NCBI GenBank assembly: GCA_024291935.2
Contig: CM044309.1
Location: 5,828,001-5,892,000, forward strand
Length of the DNA stretch: 64,000 nt
From: Okapia johnstoni
Taxonomy: Eukaryota > Chordata > Mammalia > Artiodactyla > Giraffidae
Direction of reading: 5' to 3'
A model generated the notes under the pieces. The model was not told where the DNA came from. It did not search any database and worked only from the letters and a program-made list of their open reading frames with translations. Every line of letters begins with the position of its first letter. Within the stretch, counting starts at the first letter, position 1. Shown piece after piece: positions 1 to 10,742 of the stretch. The position numbers were made by a program, and so were the translations under genes.

Positions 1-657
1 GAGCCATGTGCTACTCCAGGATTTGTGACCTCCGGAGGAGAGGATTTTGACCTGGAGCCAGAGACCAGGCTTGACCACCAGAGCTTTTTGTGGAACAGAA
101 TTTTATTAAAGAATAAGAGAGATAGACAAAGCTTCTGACATAGACATCAGAAGGGGGCAGAAAGAGTGTCAGTTTGCTAGTTTTTAGCAAGGTGTTTTCT
201 GTCTGTTAGCAAGCTGTTAATCAGATAAGAGAGACACCTGAAGGCTGACGGAGTTTTGAAATGTATATTTCAAAAATATACATATTTGAGAGAGAATGGC
301 ACAAGGCATGCCATTCCGGGCTGTAAAACAATGGACATGAATACTGGTTTGTTGAGCCATTATCAACCTAAGGTTTGAGAAAAGAAAGTAAGGTTAGTCT
401 TAGGCAGAACCTATTTGAAAAAAGGCAGATTCCAAAGCAAATACATAGTTTCATTAACACTGCTTAAGAAAAACATTGCCATAAAAGAAAAAAAACCACA
501 TTGATTAGCTCAAGGCAGAGCCAGGTGCCATCAGCACAGAATTAAAAGAAGCCTCTATTAAGTTTGTGTAGAGTAGAAAAAAAAAAAAAAAACGCCTGCC
601 ACTTGCAGTTTATTTCCTCCTGCTGCTTGGGGACCTCTGGCCTTCCTACCTGTTACC
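1..657 (-). mobile_element. ERV LTR fragment, antisense (family C), cut by window edge
   Basis: Looks like a ruminant endogenous-retrovirus LTR read from the minus strand. The plus strand shows the complement of a poly(A) signal (ttttatt near 103), and the general layout resembles other antisense LTRs in this window. The left end lies outside the window. The right end is taken where BovB-like sequence starts, near 658-661. An A-run lies near 576-592 and a 9 bp inverted repeat near 265-287. No gag, pol or env reading is present. Family name not assigned; internal ERV sequence is an alternative. Confidence 0.55.
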
Positions 658-660
658 CTG

Positions 661-1770
661 TGAGGTCCATATAGTCAACGTTATGGTTTTCATGGCAAAT
701 ACATGGGGAAACAGTGGAAACAGTGACTGACTTTATTTTACTGGGCTCCAAAATCACTGCAGATGGTGATTGCAGCCATGAAATTAAAAGACGCTTACTC
801 CTTGGAAGAAAAGTTATGACCAATCTAGATAGCATATTGAAAAGCAGAGACATCACTTTGCCAACAAAGATTCGTCTAGTCAAGGTTATGGTTTTTCCAG
901 TAGTCATGTATGGATCTGAGAGTTGGACTGCAAAGAAAGCTGAGCACCGAAGAATTGATGCTTTTGAACTGTGGTGTTGGAGAAGACTCGTGAGAGTCCC
1001 TTGGAATGTAAGAAGATCCAACCAGTCCATCCTAAAGGAGGTCAGTCCTGAGTGTTCATTGGAAGGACTAATGTTGAAGCTGAAACTTCAATACGGTGGC
1101 CACCTAATGTGAAGAGCTGACTCATTTGAAAAGACCCCGATGCTGGGAAAGATTGAGAGCAGGAGGAGAAGGGGATGACAGAGGATGAGATGGTTGGATG
1201 GCATCACCGACTCAATGGACATGGGTTTGGGTGGACTCGGGGAGTTGGTGATGGACAGGGAGGCCTCGGAGTGCTGCGGTTCATGGGGTCGCGGAGAGTC
1301 GGACACGACTGAGCAACTGAACTGAACTGATGGTTTTCCAGTGGTCATGTACGGATGTGAGAGTCCATCAAGAAGACTTAGCACCAAAGAATTGATGCTT
1401 TTGAACTGTGGTGCTGGAGAAGACTCTTGAAAGTTCCTTGGACTGCAAGTAAATCAACCAGTCAATCCTAAAGGAAAAGTAAACAAAATAAAAAAACCCT
1501 GAATATTCATTGAAAGGACTGATACTGAAGCTGAAGCTCTAACACTTTGGCCACATGATGTGAAGAACCAACTCATTAGAAAAGATCCTGATGCTGGGAA
1601 AGATTGAAGGCAGGAGGAGAAGAGGGCAGCAGAGGATGAGATGGTTAGATCATCTCAGTGACTCAATGAACAAGAATTTGAGCAAATTCTGAGAGACAGT
1701 GGAGGACAGAGGAGCCTGAATTCTGCAGTCCATGGGGTCACAAAGAGTTGGACATGACTTAGTGGACTGA
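661..1770 (+). mobile_element. BovB LINE 3' fragment (older), split by a younger BovB
   Basis: Two pieces of one decayed BovB: 661-691 and 1330-1770. The first piece ends in the same short stretch (atggttttc) with which the second resumes, and between them sits a younger BovB (692-1329). The second piece covers the C-terminal part of the BovB reverse-transcriptase protein and the 3' end. It has many indels, including an A-rich insertion near 1482-1497, and no usable frame. It ends near 1770 at a degenerate TGAAC-type tail. Confidence 0.8.
692..1329 (+). mobile_element. BovB LINE, 5'-truncated, inserted into an older BovB
   Basis: A 638 bp BovB 3' fragment bounded by the 9 bp direct repeat atggttttc (683-691 and 1330-1338). 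It encodes the region after the reverse-transcriptase fingers and palm, with short motifs such as YGSESWTAKKAEHRRIDAFE and ELWCWRRL, on an open frame of about 130 codons (714-1112) ending at a TGA. The 3' tail is GAACTGAACTG. CpGs are retained in the last 100 bp, consistent with a younger age than its host. Confidence 0.9.
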
Positions 1771-2009
1771 ACATCACCAACAAACTAGTATTTGCTTATA
1801 ACCTACTCACATTCTCCCACATACTTTAAATTACCTCTTAGTTTACTTATAATACCTAATACAGTGCAAATGCCATGAAAATAACTATAAATACAATATA
1901 AACGCTATGCAAATAGTTGTAAGCTTGCAGGAAATTCAATTTTTTTTGTTGTTTTGAATCTTTCTGGATAATCATTTTCAATTAATGTTTACAACCTGCT
2001 GTTGGTCAA

Positions 2010-2165
2010 ATCCTTGGACATGGAGCCTGCTAATATGAAGTTTCAAGGGTACAATATTGTGGACTATAATCACTATACTCTGCCATAACCCTCCAGGATG
2101 TATTTATCAAGTAGTTCTAAGTTTGTCGCCTTAAACAGTATGTCCCCAATAGCATTGTAACTTGA
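2010..2165 (-). mobile_element. Old L1 3'-region remnant
   Basis: The plus strand contains a diverged version of the complement of an old L1 3' untranslated region (around ggactataatcactatactc and the following 80 bases). It is too decayed for firm boundaries or subfamily. Unique sequence is the alternative. Confidence 0.4.
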
Positions 2166-2261
2166 AGAAATTTAAGACATGAGATGAATTAGTTTATCCA
2201 ACATTGGATAAGTATAAGAATAAACATGATTACTGTTTAAAAAAAAAAAACCCAAAACAGT

Positions 2262-2576
2262 GGGGCTTCCCTGGTGGCTCGGTGGTAAAGAATCCATCTG
2301 CCAATGCAGGAGACACAGGTTCAATTCCTGGTCCAGGAGGATCCTACATACTTGGGGAGCAACTGAGCCCACGTGCCACAAGTACTGAGCCTGTGTCCTA
2401 GGGCCCAGGAACTGCAGCTACTGAGCCCAGCACTGCAGTTGCTGAAGCCTGGATGCCCAGCAGCCCATGCCTCCCAAGAGAAGCCTGTGCAGGGCAAAGA
2501 GGAACACGCTCCCCTCATCACAACTGGAGAAAGCCTGAGTGCAAGACAAAGATCTCACACAGCCAAAAATAAATAA
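2262..2576 (+). mobile_element. CHR-type tRNA-derived SINE
   Basis: Begins with a tRNA-like head (ggggcttccctggtggctcg, with the box-B-like ggttcaattcc about 50 bases on). It continues with the repeated 'actgagccc ... caact' body typical of cetartiodactyl CHR SINEs, and ends in an AAATAAATAAA tail. It lacks the BovA body found in the Bov-tA copies here, so it is a separate SINE family. No clear TSD was found. The head keeps recognisable Pol III box A and B positions. Confidence 0.8.
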
Positions 2577-3419
2577 AGAGATATTTTTTTAATGAAATTT
2601 TCTGAAGAGTATCTTTTAAAAAATAAAGGTATCTGAGCTGACCTTTAGGGCTCCTATTTAGAACTTAATTTAAACAAGGAATTGAATTTAAGCCAGCTTT
2701 CCAACTGAAAATCACTGTGCCATAGCCAGGAGCCAGGAAGCTAATATAATAAGGAGCTTAATATTTTGTTTGTCTTCTACCCATGCTCTCCTCCTCTTTC
2801 TAAGAGTGGGAATTCTACCGTGGGTAAGGACAGGATGAAGTACTGATGTCTAGAAGTAGATTATAGTACAAAGGTACAGAATTAGTGAGAAGAAAAAAAT
2901 TTTTTTTACACAACACATTTGAAATGGGGTTTATTCCCTACACTAATTAATTTCTAATAATTTGTATTTAATAATCCAAAACAAATTACTTTATTGTTTT
3001 TTTGCATTGATTATTTATACCATCTCCAATAAAACAAGGTTAGAGTTCAATAACAGCTGATCTTTAGTGTAGGAGGCAGCGGTAGGACTAACAGTTGGAA
3101 ATTTCTCTTCACCATTAAAATCACTGTTCAGACTGAAAGAACAGATATTTAACACAGATGCACAAGCTGAAAAGCGGAAATTACTAGATCTTTAGACTAC
3201 GAGCTGGAGAAAGTGAAGATTACTAAGAGCTGAATTAGAAGTTATCTAGTTCAACATATTTATATATAAAAGTATTGTCAGGAAATGGGAGGTGATTTTC
3301 CTTAAATCTAGATCAGATAATTATCTTCTGCAAACAGTTTTATTTAGTAGACCGCTGGAGTTCATTTAGCAGAATAACTGGCTAGCAGAATGACTGGCTT
3401 TGTCATCATCATTTCATCT
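2577..3419. other. No recognised feature
   Basis: AT-rich sequence with short homopolymer runs. I see no long reading frame, no recognisable repeat and no splice-bounded coding segment. Confidence 0.5.
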
Positions 3420-3560
3420 GTGATCTCAACTTCATTACCCTAACTAACTCAGTTTCCTTATCTCTAAAATAAGGTTAATGATAGTTCCTACTTTGTAGAA
3501 CTGACTTTAAGATTAGACATACAAAGCATTTAAAAGAGTAAAACAATAATTTATTGAGTA
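3420..3560 (+). mobile_element. MIR SINE remnant
   Basis: The core resembles the central part of mammalian MIR (actcagtttccttatctctaa followed by a variant of ataatgatagttcctacttt). Very diverged and boundaries approximate. MIR is a tRNA-derived SINE that stopped moving before placental mammals radiated. Confidence 0.6.
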
Positions 3561-4405
3561 AAACAATATGTGTTAGTTATTATTAGTCCTATTAGAATGT
3601 ATATTCAAATTTTTGAAATTTAAAATAACTGGTTTTAATTTAATTTAAATTAAGTTAATTATGAATGGCAAATGATACAAAGTTCATAAATACCAATGTT
3701 CTTATAGTTTAGGCAACAAAATCCTAGAGCTGTTTAGACTGCCAGAAAATCCAAGATATACATATAAAACAGTGAACATGTGGGCAATTATTTTCATTCT
3801 GTTTACTAATATTTCAAGAAAAAAAACTTTTACTTATTAATGCCATATTTAAATATATTTTCTTAATTGTGAATTTTTTTTCCTATATTTGATCTCAGTA
3901 AAATTTTAATCTTCATCAAACTACATTGGTCATTTAAAAATATCCTTATCTTTACAATGAATTATTCATTTGTTTTAACTTTAGTGAAAGTTTTGCAGCA
4001 TCTTCTGTGTATTTCCAAATTTGGGATTTTTTTAAACAACTGGTAATACGTTCATAATTATATTCAAGTCCCTTATTAAATTCAAAACAAACCAAAAACT
4101 CACTGTTTTCTAAATGTGTGCTTTTGTTTCATTTTTATACTAATTCAGAGTAATATTAGCATTCTGAATTTAGTACTTCTTCTTTAATAGCCTGTTTGTT
4201 TATGATGATCTAAAATTTTATTTATTTTTAAAGCACTTTTACATTTTTAAAGTTATTCTTTGTGCAGAAACAGATGAGTTTTTTGCTTTCTACCCTCATC
4301 TTAAAATTGTTCTTGTAGTACACTTCCTGAAATATCAAACCTATCATCATACTTTGGATTGATCTCTGTTTGCTTTGGCCTGCAGCAGCTTAAAACAGGA
4401 TTTCA
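3561..4405. other. No recognised feature
   Basis: Strongly AT-rich, with several poly-T and poly-A runs and no reading frame of note. Confidence 0.5.
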
Positions 4406-4477
4406 GGTCCCCGCCAGAGACTTAAGTTAGGCCACTGCAGTGAGAGTGCTGAATCCTAACCATTAGACCTCTAGGGA
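4406..4477 (-). pseudogene. tRNA-Glu(CTC)-like pseudogene
   Basis: On the minus strand exactly 72 positions align to the tRNA-Glu layout. The D-arm/box A region (GGTCTAATGGTTAGGATTC) is nearly intact and the anticodon CTC falls at 4444-4442. The T-arm/box B is destroyed and most acceptor pairs (1-72, 2-71, 3-70, 6-67, 7-66) no longer match, so it is not a working tRNA. It lies directly against the LTR-like element at 4478. It may be a tRNA retrocopy or the tRNA part of a composite repeat. Confidence 0.7.
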
Positions 4478-5045
4478 CCAGTGTCCAGTGGTAAGGCCTT
4501 GGCCTGTCAGCTCTGTAGAAATGAATTTTTACATAGAGACAGAAAGTAGTGAAACAGTAAAGTATTTATCAAGAGGAGAAGGATACATGTGGATAGACAT
4601 ATGAGCGGGCTCAGAGAGAGAGGCGCACCCTCGTGGTAGTTTGAGTCACTTACATGGGGCATTTCTTCCCAGATCCTTTAGTCAGTATCTTGCTTTGCCT
4701 GCTTCTGAGCCCATATTTGGTTTTTCTAAGGGTCCCTCCATGTGTGTATGCACATCACTTGGTCAAGATGGGTTCTGGTGAAGAATGGGTAGGTAGGTTG
4801 GCATCACTTACCGTAGGCAAGCTGCACTTCAGTAGGCAGGTTGGCGCCCCCCCACCCCCTTTTTGACCTCCAAGGAGCCTTTTCGGGAAGGTCTCCTTGA
4901 ATTCAAGAATGAGGAAAATGCGGCCTCTGTATCTTATCTGGACAAGGCTCTTCTCTTGCTTGTACTATCTTCATCTCGGACTATTGGTCTACAGGGAACG
5001 AACACCTGATACCCACCCCAGGGGCCCACCCATCTCACACCTCAG
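4478..5045 (-). mobile_element. ERV LTR-like repeat, antisense (family D)
   Basis: A repeat-like block with an antisense poly(A)-signal region (agtatttatc near 4561), GA-rich tracts (4607-4625) and a C-run at 4847-4858. From general knowledge this unit is common in bovid genomes as an LTR-type repeat, but I cannot name the family. Short open stretches on the plus strand (4654-4866, 4897-5190) show no protein-family features. The right boundary is uncertain. Confidence 0.5.
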
Positions 5046-5198
5046 AATAATTTCAATGCTGACAGTCTGGGGGGAGCACTCATATTATATCAATGAATTA
5101 TTGAGAGACGAGATGTTGGATGTCTGTTGTAATTTAAGATCCATTTTCTTTCCACATTGTTTTGTCTATATAGCCACAATAAAAGAATGAAAAATCCT

Positions 5199-5390
5199 TG
5201 CTCAGGGATGGAGCGTTGGGATGACCCAGAGGGATGGGAAGGGGAGGGAGGTGGGAGGAGGGTTCAGGAGGGGGAGCACATGTGAACCCATGGCTGATTC
5301 ATGTCAATGTATGGCAAAAACTACCACAATATTGTAAAGTAATTAGCCCCCAACTAAAATAAATAAAAAATAAAAAAAAAAAAAACGCAA
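5199..5390 (+). mobile_element. L1 3' UTR insertion, 5'-truncated, with perfect TSD
   Basis: Only the last 190 bp of a ruminant L1 is present: the GGGA/GGAGG-rich tract, the conserved 'cccatggctgattcatgtca' block, the 'tagcccccaactaaaataaa' end and a poly(A) tail. It is bounded by the 18 bp direct repeat aaaagaatgaaaaatcct at 5181-5198 and 5391-5408. The perfect TSD and intact tail indicate a fairly recent event. No protein-coding part is included. Confidence 0.93.
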
Positions 5391-5408
5391 AAAAGAATGA
5401 AAAATCCT

Positions 5409-5999
5409 GGCCAAAACAAGTCTCTAAACAAATGCTTCTGGTAATACAAAAGTATTTTTTCTTCTACTAAATGATTCTTCAATAGCAAAGTAGATTAAAA
5501 TTAAGCTACAGTCTAGATTGTAATCAAACTATAAAGAATTTTGAAGTCAAAGCAGATTTTGCAAGGATAGGCTAAAGGATTCATCAACTAAAGCTTGGAG
5601 ATTAGAGGGTAGTCTCAACAGCCCAGTCTGGTTCAAGCCACTCTTTCAAAAACAACTTTCTATGGCCAAAGAGGCAAAAGAATCCTAAGAGTACAGTGAG
5701 GGAAGGCACAATTTACTGAAGAGGGGTTTTTGCTGTTTTAGAAGATGAGGTTGATAGAAAACAAAAGTTAATAGGACTAGTCTACTCTAGTCCAATGATT
5801 GGCTTCCCAGAAAATACACATTTACATGCAAACTGCTACAAACTTTTCTACAACATTTCCAAAAATACCCTCACCCAGCATGATGCAGTGTGCATCACTT
5901 TTCCAAAGTGAGATATCCCAAACTCATTCCAAGCTTAAATCCTCATGAATCAGTTATTTGATATCCCATTCATTTTGTTTTATTTAAGCTAAGTAGTAT
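5409..5999. other. No recognised feature
   Basis: Unique-looking sequence without repeat signature or reading frame above background. Confidence 0.5.
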
Positions 6000-6080
6000 G
6001 GGTGAGGGACAGGGAGGCCTGGTGTACTGCAGTCCATGGTGTTGCAAAGAGTGGGACACGACTTGGCTATTAAACAACAA
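6000..6080 (+). mobile_element. Short BovB/BovA 3'-end fragment
   Basis: About 80 bp matching the shared 3' end of BovB and BovA (acagggaggcctggtgtact ... cgacttggct), followed by a degenerate tail. Too short to say whether it came from the LINE or the SINE. Confidence 0.7.
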
Positions 6081-7083
6081 GGTGCTATGAATCTTGGGCA
6101 ATTCCAGATCTTGCTTCTAATAAATACTGCAACTAGTGAGCAATGATACAACTAGGGAAATCCTGAAAACACTTCATGATATAAAGAAAACGAAAAATAT
6201 CCATTAAATATTTGTATGCCACTTCATATCCTCTCAGGTGTAGTCGTAGTAGAGAGTGCTTTGCAATGGAAATTGATCCCCCTGATTCATGAAAGAGTTT
6301 CTCAATGTCTCCTTTCCTAATCCAAGAGCCTCCTATATCCTATTTTACTCATTAACTTTAGGATCTGATAAAGAATCTATCTTCTGCAATTAAGTAAGAT
6401 GTACAGTCCTTAACAGCTGCACATTCCTTGTTTCAGGCAAACATGTCCCTTAAAAATTTGCATGTTTAATTCCACTTGACTCTCTGTTTTTAAATATACC
6501 AGCTTGGGCATGAGCTTGTTCCTTCTTATAATATCTCAAGAAAGTCACTAGAATTTTGCTGAGCACTTTCCTCAGTTTTCATGATGTACGGTGTTCCTTG
6601 CACACTCCTGCTCCATCTCCCAAAAAATAGATGGAATAAGGAACCCCCATTGATGCATTTCTGCATTTGGATGAAATAATCTCCTAATGACTTCATGGCT
6701 TAAGCATTAGGAGATTGTTCTCCCTCCTTTCCTGTCCACATCAACCAGTGGAAATAGAGACTAAGTTAAGCTGCTACAAATTCAAATTCCTTTTCAGGTA
6801 GGTAATTCGAACATCAACAGTGGGGCACAAGGCATTAGTAAACCTGGTCTAGTCATCGCACTTAGCTGTGGTCTGTTATCCAGTCTTACTAAGAAGTAAA
6901 GAAAACATTTGTCTTTTTTATCTAAAGACTATTTTGTATTGTCTCACATTTGATTCAGAACTTATGCAAGAAAGAGAAGTAATATTTATGGGACTCTCTC
7001 AAATACTAAAATTTGAAAGAAATTTAGTGAAATATTTAAGCAACTTTACTGAGGGTTTGGGATATCATTTCCACTGGCTTAAC
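6081..7083. other. No recognised feature
   Basis: Unique-looking AT-rich sequence. A 72-codon open stretch at 6868-7086 has no recognisable domain and no supporting context. Confidence 0.5.
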
Positions 7084-7094
7084 TAACTAATAGG

Positions 7095-7315
7095 CGCTTC
7101 CCAGGTGGCGCTAGTGGTAAAGAAACTGCCTGCCAATGCAGGGGACACAAGAGAAACAGGTTCAATCCCTGGATCGGGAAGATTTCTTGGAGGGGGACAT
7201 GGCCACCCACTCCAGTTTTCTTGCCTGGAGAATCCCATGGACAGAGGAGCCTTGCGGGCTACAGTCCATGGAGTAGCAAAGAGTCAGACACGACTGAAGC
7301 GACTGAGCATAAGCT
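7095..7315 (+). mobile_element. Bov-tA SINE
   Basis: A tRNA-like head (gcttcccaggtggcgctagt; box-B-like ggttcaatccc) joined to a BovA body (cactccagttttcttgcctg) and ending in the shared BovB 3' end (agtcagacacgactgaagcg). The TSD taactaatagg is at 7084-7094 and 7316-7326. It is non-autonomous and thought to be moved by BovB proteins, because the two share a 3' end. Confidence 0.93.
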
Positions 7316-7326
7316 TAACTAATAGG

Positions 7327-9925
7327 TACTGATCATTGTCTCTACACAGCAATATATAGAGAAGATCTATTCAAATCATGGATACTACTGAAAATAAGGG
7401 AAATGTTTTCTTTATTCTCAAATAGAACTCACATTTTCTGTTTGGGGGGAAGGCAAGAGAAAAAGTTTTGCAATGCTGGAGATATTTTTTAATCCATTTC
7501 ATTCTAAATGGTTTGGTTATAAATATTTTGCTTCTGTTTTCACCCAAAGGTCATTCCATTTATCCATCGCATTTGGAGGTAGAAGTGTGGATGGAAATAA
7601 CTAGAAGGTGGAAGAAGAGATATAGAGGAAACATAACACTATTAACAGTGCCCCTTTTCAGGTAAAGTTTGCAGTTTTCCTCTTTCTTTTGTCCCTTTGA
7701 GTTCTATTTTGGTAATGTGAGACAATTTTATGCATGGGTATAGTTATTTTCCTTTCATTAAAATGGATCTAACACTTGATCCATGCATCAGTTTCATCTA
7801 TAATCATGACTTCAAAGAAAATTGGAGAACAAAGTCAATTATTCAAATAATCTAGAATCACATTTTTATACTCAGTGTCAAGATAATTGACAAAAGCATC
7901 ACAGACTTCAATTACCTCAAAAAATGTGCATGGATGCTCTTCGTCATTAGGAATGTTTTGATGTGGCTTTGCATTTAATCCATTTTCTTTTTATTCTTTT
8001 ATTGTTATTTTAAAGCACATTTTATCATTGCTTTTATTCTTCTGTGAATATGTCAACATCTTTTGTAAACGTTTTGCCTTCTGTGCTTCTAAAGTCCAAA
8101 ATGAGTGGAGAAGCAATAGGTCTGTTTGTTGTCAGAAACTTTAGATTTTTTTAGTGAACTTATTTTTTCTTTCTTAAGATTTTCTGCAATTGCAATGAGT
8201 CACTATTCTCCTACTAGTCCCCAAGTGTCTATTTTTCTAGTGTCTCACATCTACCAAGACGAGGCAGAAAAGTAAAAAGGCAAAAGAAAATTATCCATAG
8301 AGGAGCTTTCAGGAAAGGAGCGAAGAGAAAACAGTGCTTCCATCAAGGTTCAGTCTCTATGAATCAATCAGCAGGAGTGAGAAAGCTGAAAGAAAATATA
8401 TATTGGTTTTGTTGCCTAATTTGAAAATCTTATTTCAAGTACTCATTATTATCAAATGAATGAAAAGGAAATGACTTTGAAATACCCGCCTTCCAACAGA
8501 AAAGAAGGGTAGAGAAGATACCGTTCTTTGAGGGCAAAAGTACACAATTTTGCAGGGAAGTAATTACTTTCACTTCAGCTTCAGGGTGTGACACCAGCTC
8601 CCCTCCAATGGCACTAGATAGCAGTAGTGATTGCAGCATGCAATGCTGAAAATAGCTCTTCCCCAAAATGCTCCTTCCGTTGAATGCAAGACTCAGAGCA
8701 ACAGCAGAAAATCTGGTGAGGGTTTGTATCCCCTGCGCTTCCTGCACATCACTGCTGTGTTAGTACCAGCTACAGGACTACTGCAAATGCAGCAAAAGTA
8801 CTCAAGGACTCAGTCTCGGCCTGGGCTGAACATAACGCATCCTGAGGCCAGTTACTGAGACACAGTCACATGTTTGCATATAAGGCATCATGTTCCCTCT
8901 AGCTCTTCACTTCATATAAACAGTCAAGGCAATTGTTCGAGCAACAATGAACTGAATCTCTCCTTAGCAACACTCTAGTTTATTTTTATTTTTTTTAATA
9001 AATATCAAATAGTATTCTACTTTTAATAATAATGTGAGTTTTTTTCCTATTTTCCTTTTAGTCTGCCTATTCTGGAAAACCACGTTTCATTGCTATAAAT
9101 CATAAGAAACTGCTTTACATCTCTCCAGCATTAACATTTCAAGAGTGACAATATGACTATGTATAGAATTTCAAATGTTCCTACTGGAGTAAACTGGACA
9201 CTGCCTTAAGGAAACATTACAATTTGTATAATGCAAATCCTAGAACCCAAGCAAAACGAGAATATGCTACTACTCATACTAATGGTGTCTAATAAGTTAC
9301 ATCTTATGCTTTTTATTTATCCCTTTTTTTCATTTGTTTGTGTTCTGAGGTCCTTCGAGGGAGCAGAACTCTATCAACATGGCCCTGACTCTCTGCTTCA
9401 GCTGTGTGAGTCTCTAAAGGGCTCAGTTATCCATTTATTGCCTTTGGCGGCAAACAATGAAAGGTGGATAAATTGCAATGATGCAAACTTGAAATATATA
9501 AGTATCACATGACATTACAAAATACACTTGATCATGAAGAAAGTAAACTCTCAAAACAGTAAGCTATCAAACTAAGCACAAGCTAGTTTTTTTGGAGATG
9601 TTCAATTATTTTGTTTTATAACAGATACAGTCTTTTAAAAATAAAACATTATTCAAATCAATAACTCCTTAGCCACTTTCCTGACATTTTAAAAAACAAT
9701 CTCATGTTTAGTTTTAATAATGAAACATCTCTGTTCAGTTAATATAATATTATCAGTTTTCTAGAGGAATATAACATTAAGTGAGTAATAAAAGTCACTG
9801 AAAGGAGATGGAATTCAAGATTTAGATGGGGTCAAAGCAAATTCTTAAGACAAAAGCAAACTTTTAACCAAGTGCTCAAAAGAAGACAGAACTATACAAT
9901 ATCTGTAACTGTAGTATTTTCAAAT
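7327..9925. other. No recognised feature (2.6 kb)
   Basis: Unique-looking sequence. Open stretches at 7468-7665, 8430-8747 (minus), 8631-8858 and 9231-9512 are short, overlap on opposite strands and show no domain, signal peptide or splice context. I regard them as chance frames. Confidence 0.5.
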
Positions 9926-9935
9926 AGAGATTACT

Positions 9936-10732
9936 GTTCAGTTCAGTTCAGTCAAAAAGGTCAGTTTTCATTCCAATCCCAGAGAAAGGCAATGCCAAAG
10001 AATGCTCAAACTACTGCACAACTGCACTCATCTCACACGCTAGTAAAGGAGAAGGCAATGGCACCCCACTCCAGTACTCTTGCCTGGAAAATCCCATGGA
10101 CGGAGGAGCCTGGTGGGCTGCAGTCCTTGGGGTCGCAAAGAGTCAAGACACGACTGAGCGACTTCAGTTTCAGTTTTCCCTTACATGGCACTGGACAAGG
10201 AAATGGCAACCCACTCCAGTGTTCTTGCCTAGAGAATCCCAGGGACGGGGGAGCCTGGTGGGCTGCCGTCTATGGAGTCGCCCACAGTTGGACACGACTG
10301 AAGTGACTTAGCAGCAGCAGCAGCAGCAGCACACGCTAGTAAAGTGATGCTTAAAATTCTCCAAGCCAGGCTTCAGCAATACGTGAACCGTGGACTTCCA
10401 GATGTTCAAGCTGGTTTTAGGAAAAGCAGAGGAACCAGAGATCAAATTGCCAACATCCCCTGGATCATCAAAAAAGCAAGAGAGTTCCAGAAAAACATCT
10501 ATTTCTGCTTTATTGACTATGCCAAAGCCTTTGACTGTGTGGATCACAATAAACTGTGGAAAATTCTGAAGGAGATGGGAATACCAGACCACCTGACCTG
10601 TCTCTTGAGAAATCTGTATGCAGGTCAGGAAGCAACAGTTAGAACTGGACATGGAACAACAGACTGGTTCCAAATAGGAAAAGGAGTACGTCAAGGCTGT
10701 ATATTATCACCCTACTTCTTTAACTTATATGC
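9936..10732. mobile_element. BovB insertion with inverted internal segment (twin-primed), interrupted by Bov-A2
   Basis: The left end, 9936-9951, is the complement of the BovB 3' tail (GTTCAG repeats). It is joined directly to a plus-strand internal BovB segment from 9952 to 10732. Direct repeats of agagattact lie at 9926-9935 and 10733-10742, so the whole was one insertion in minus orientation with its 5' part inverted. The plus segment encodes reverse-transcriptase motif A (FIDYAKAFD) and motif B (RQGCILSPYFFN) and stops before the YADD motif. A Bov-A2 later entered at 10049. Confidence 0.83.
10049..10329 (+). mobile_element. Bov-A2 SINE (dimeric) in BovB
   Basis: Two BovA units in tandem, each starting ggagaaggcaatggcacccc or a close variant, the second ending in acttag(cag)n. 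The TSD cacacgctagtaaag is at 10034-10048 and 10330-10344, splitting BovB coding sequence. There is no tRNA head; this SINE derives from BovB 3' sequence. Confidence 0.95.
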
Positions 10733-10742
10733 AGAGATTACT

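Noticed and set aside
4406..4477. A functional tRNA-Glu gene
   Set aside because: The D-arm and anticodon survive, but the acceptor stem and T-arm are broken, so it is a pseudogene or repeat part.
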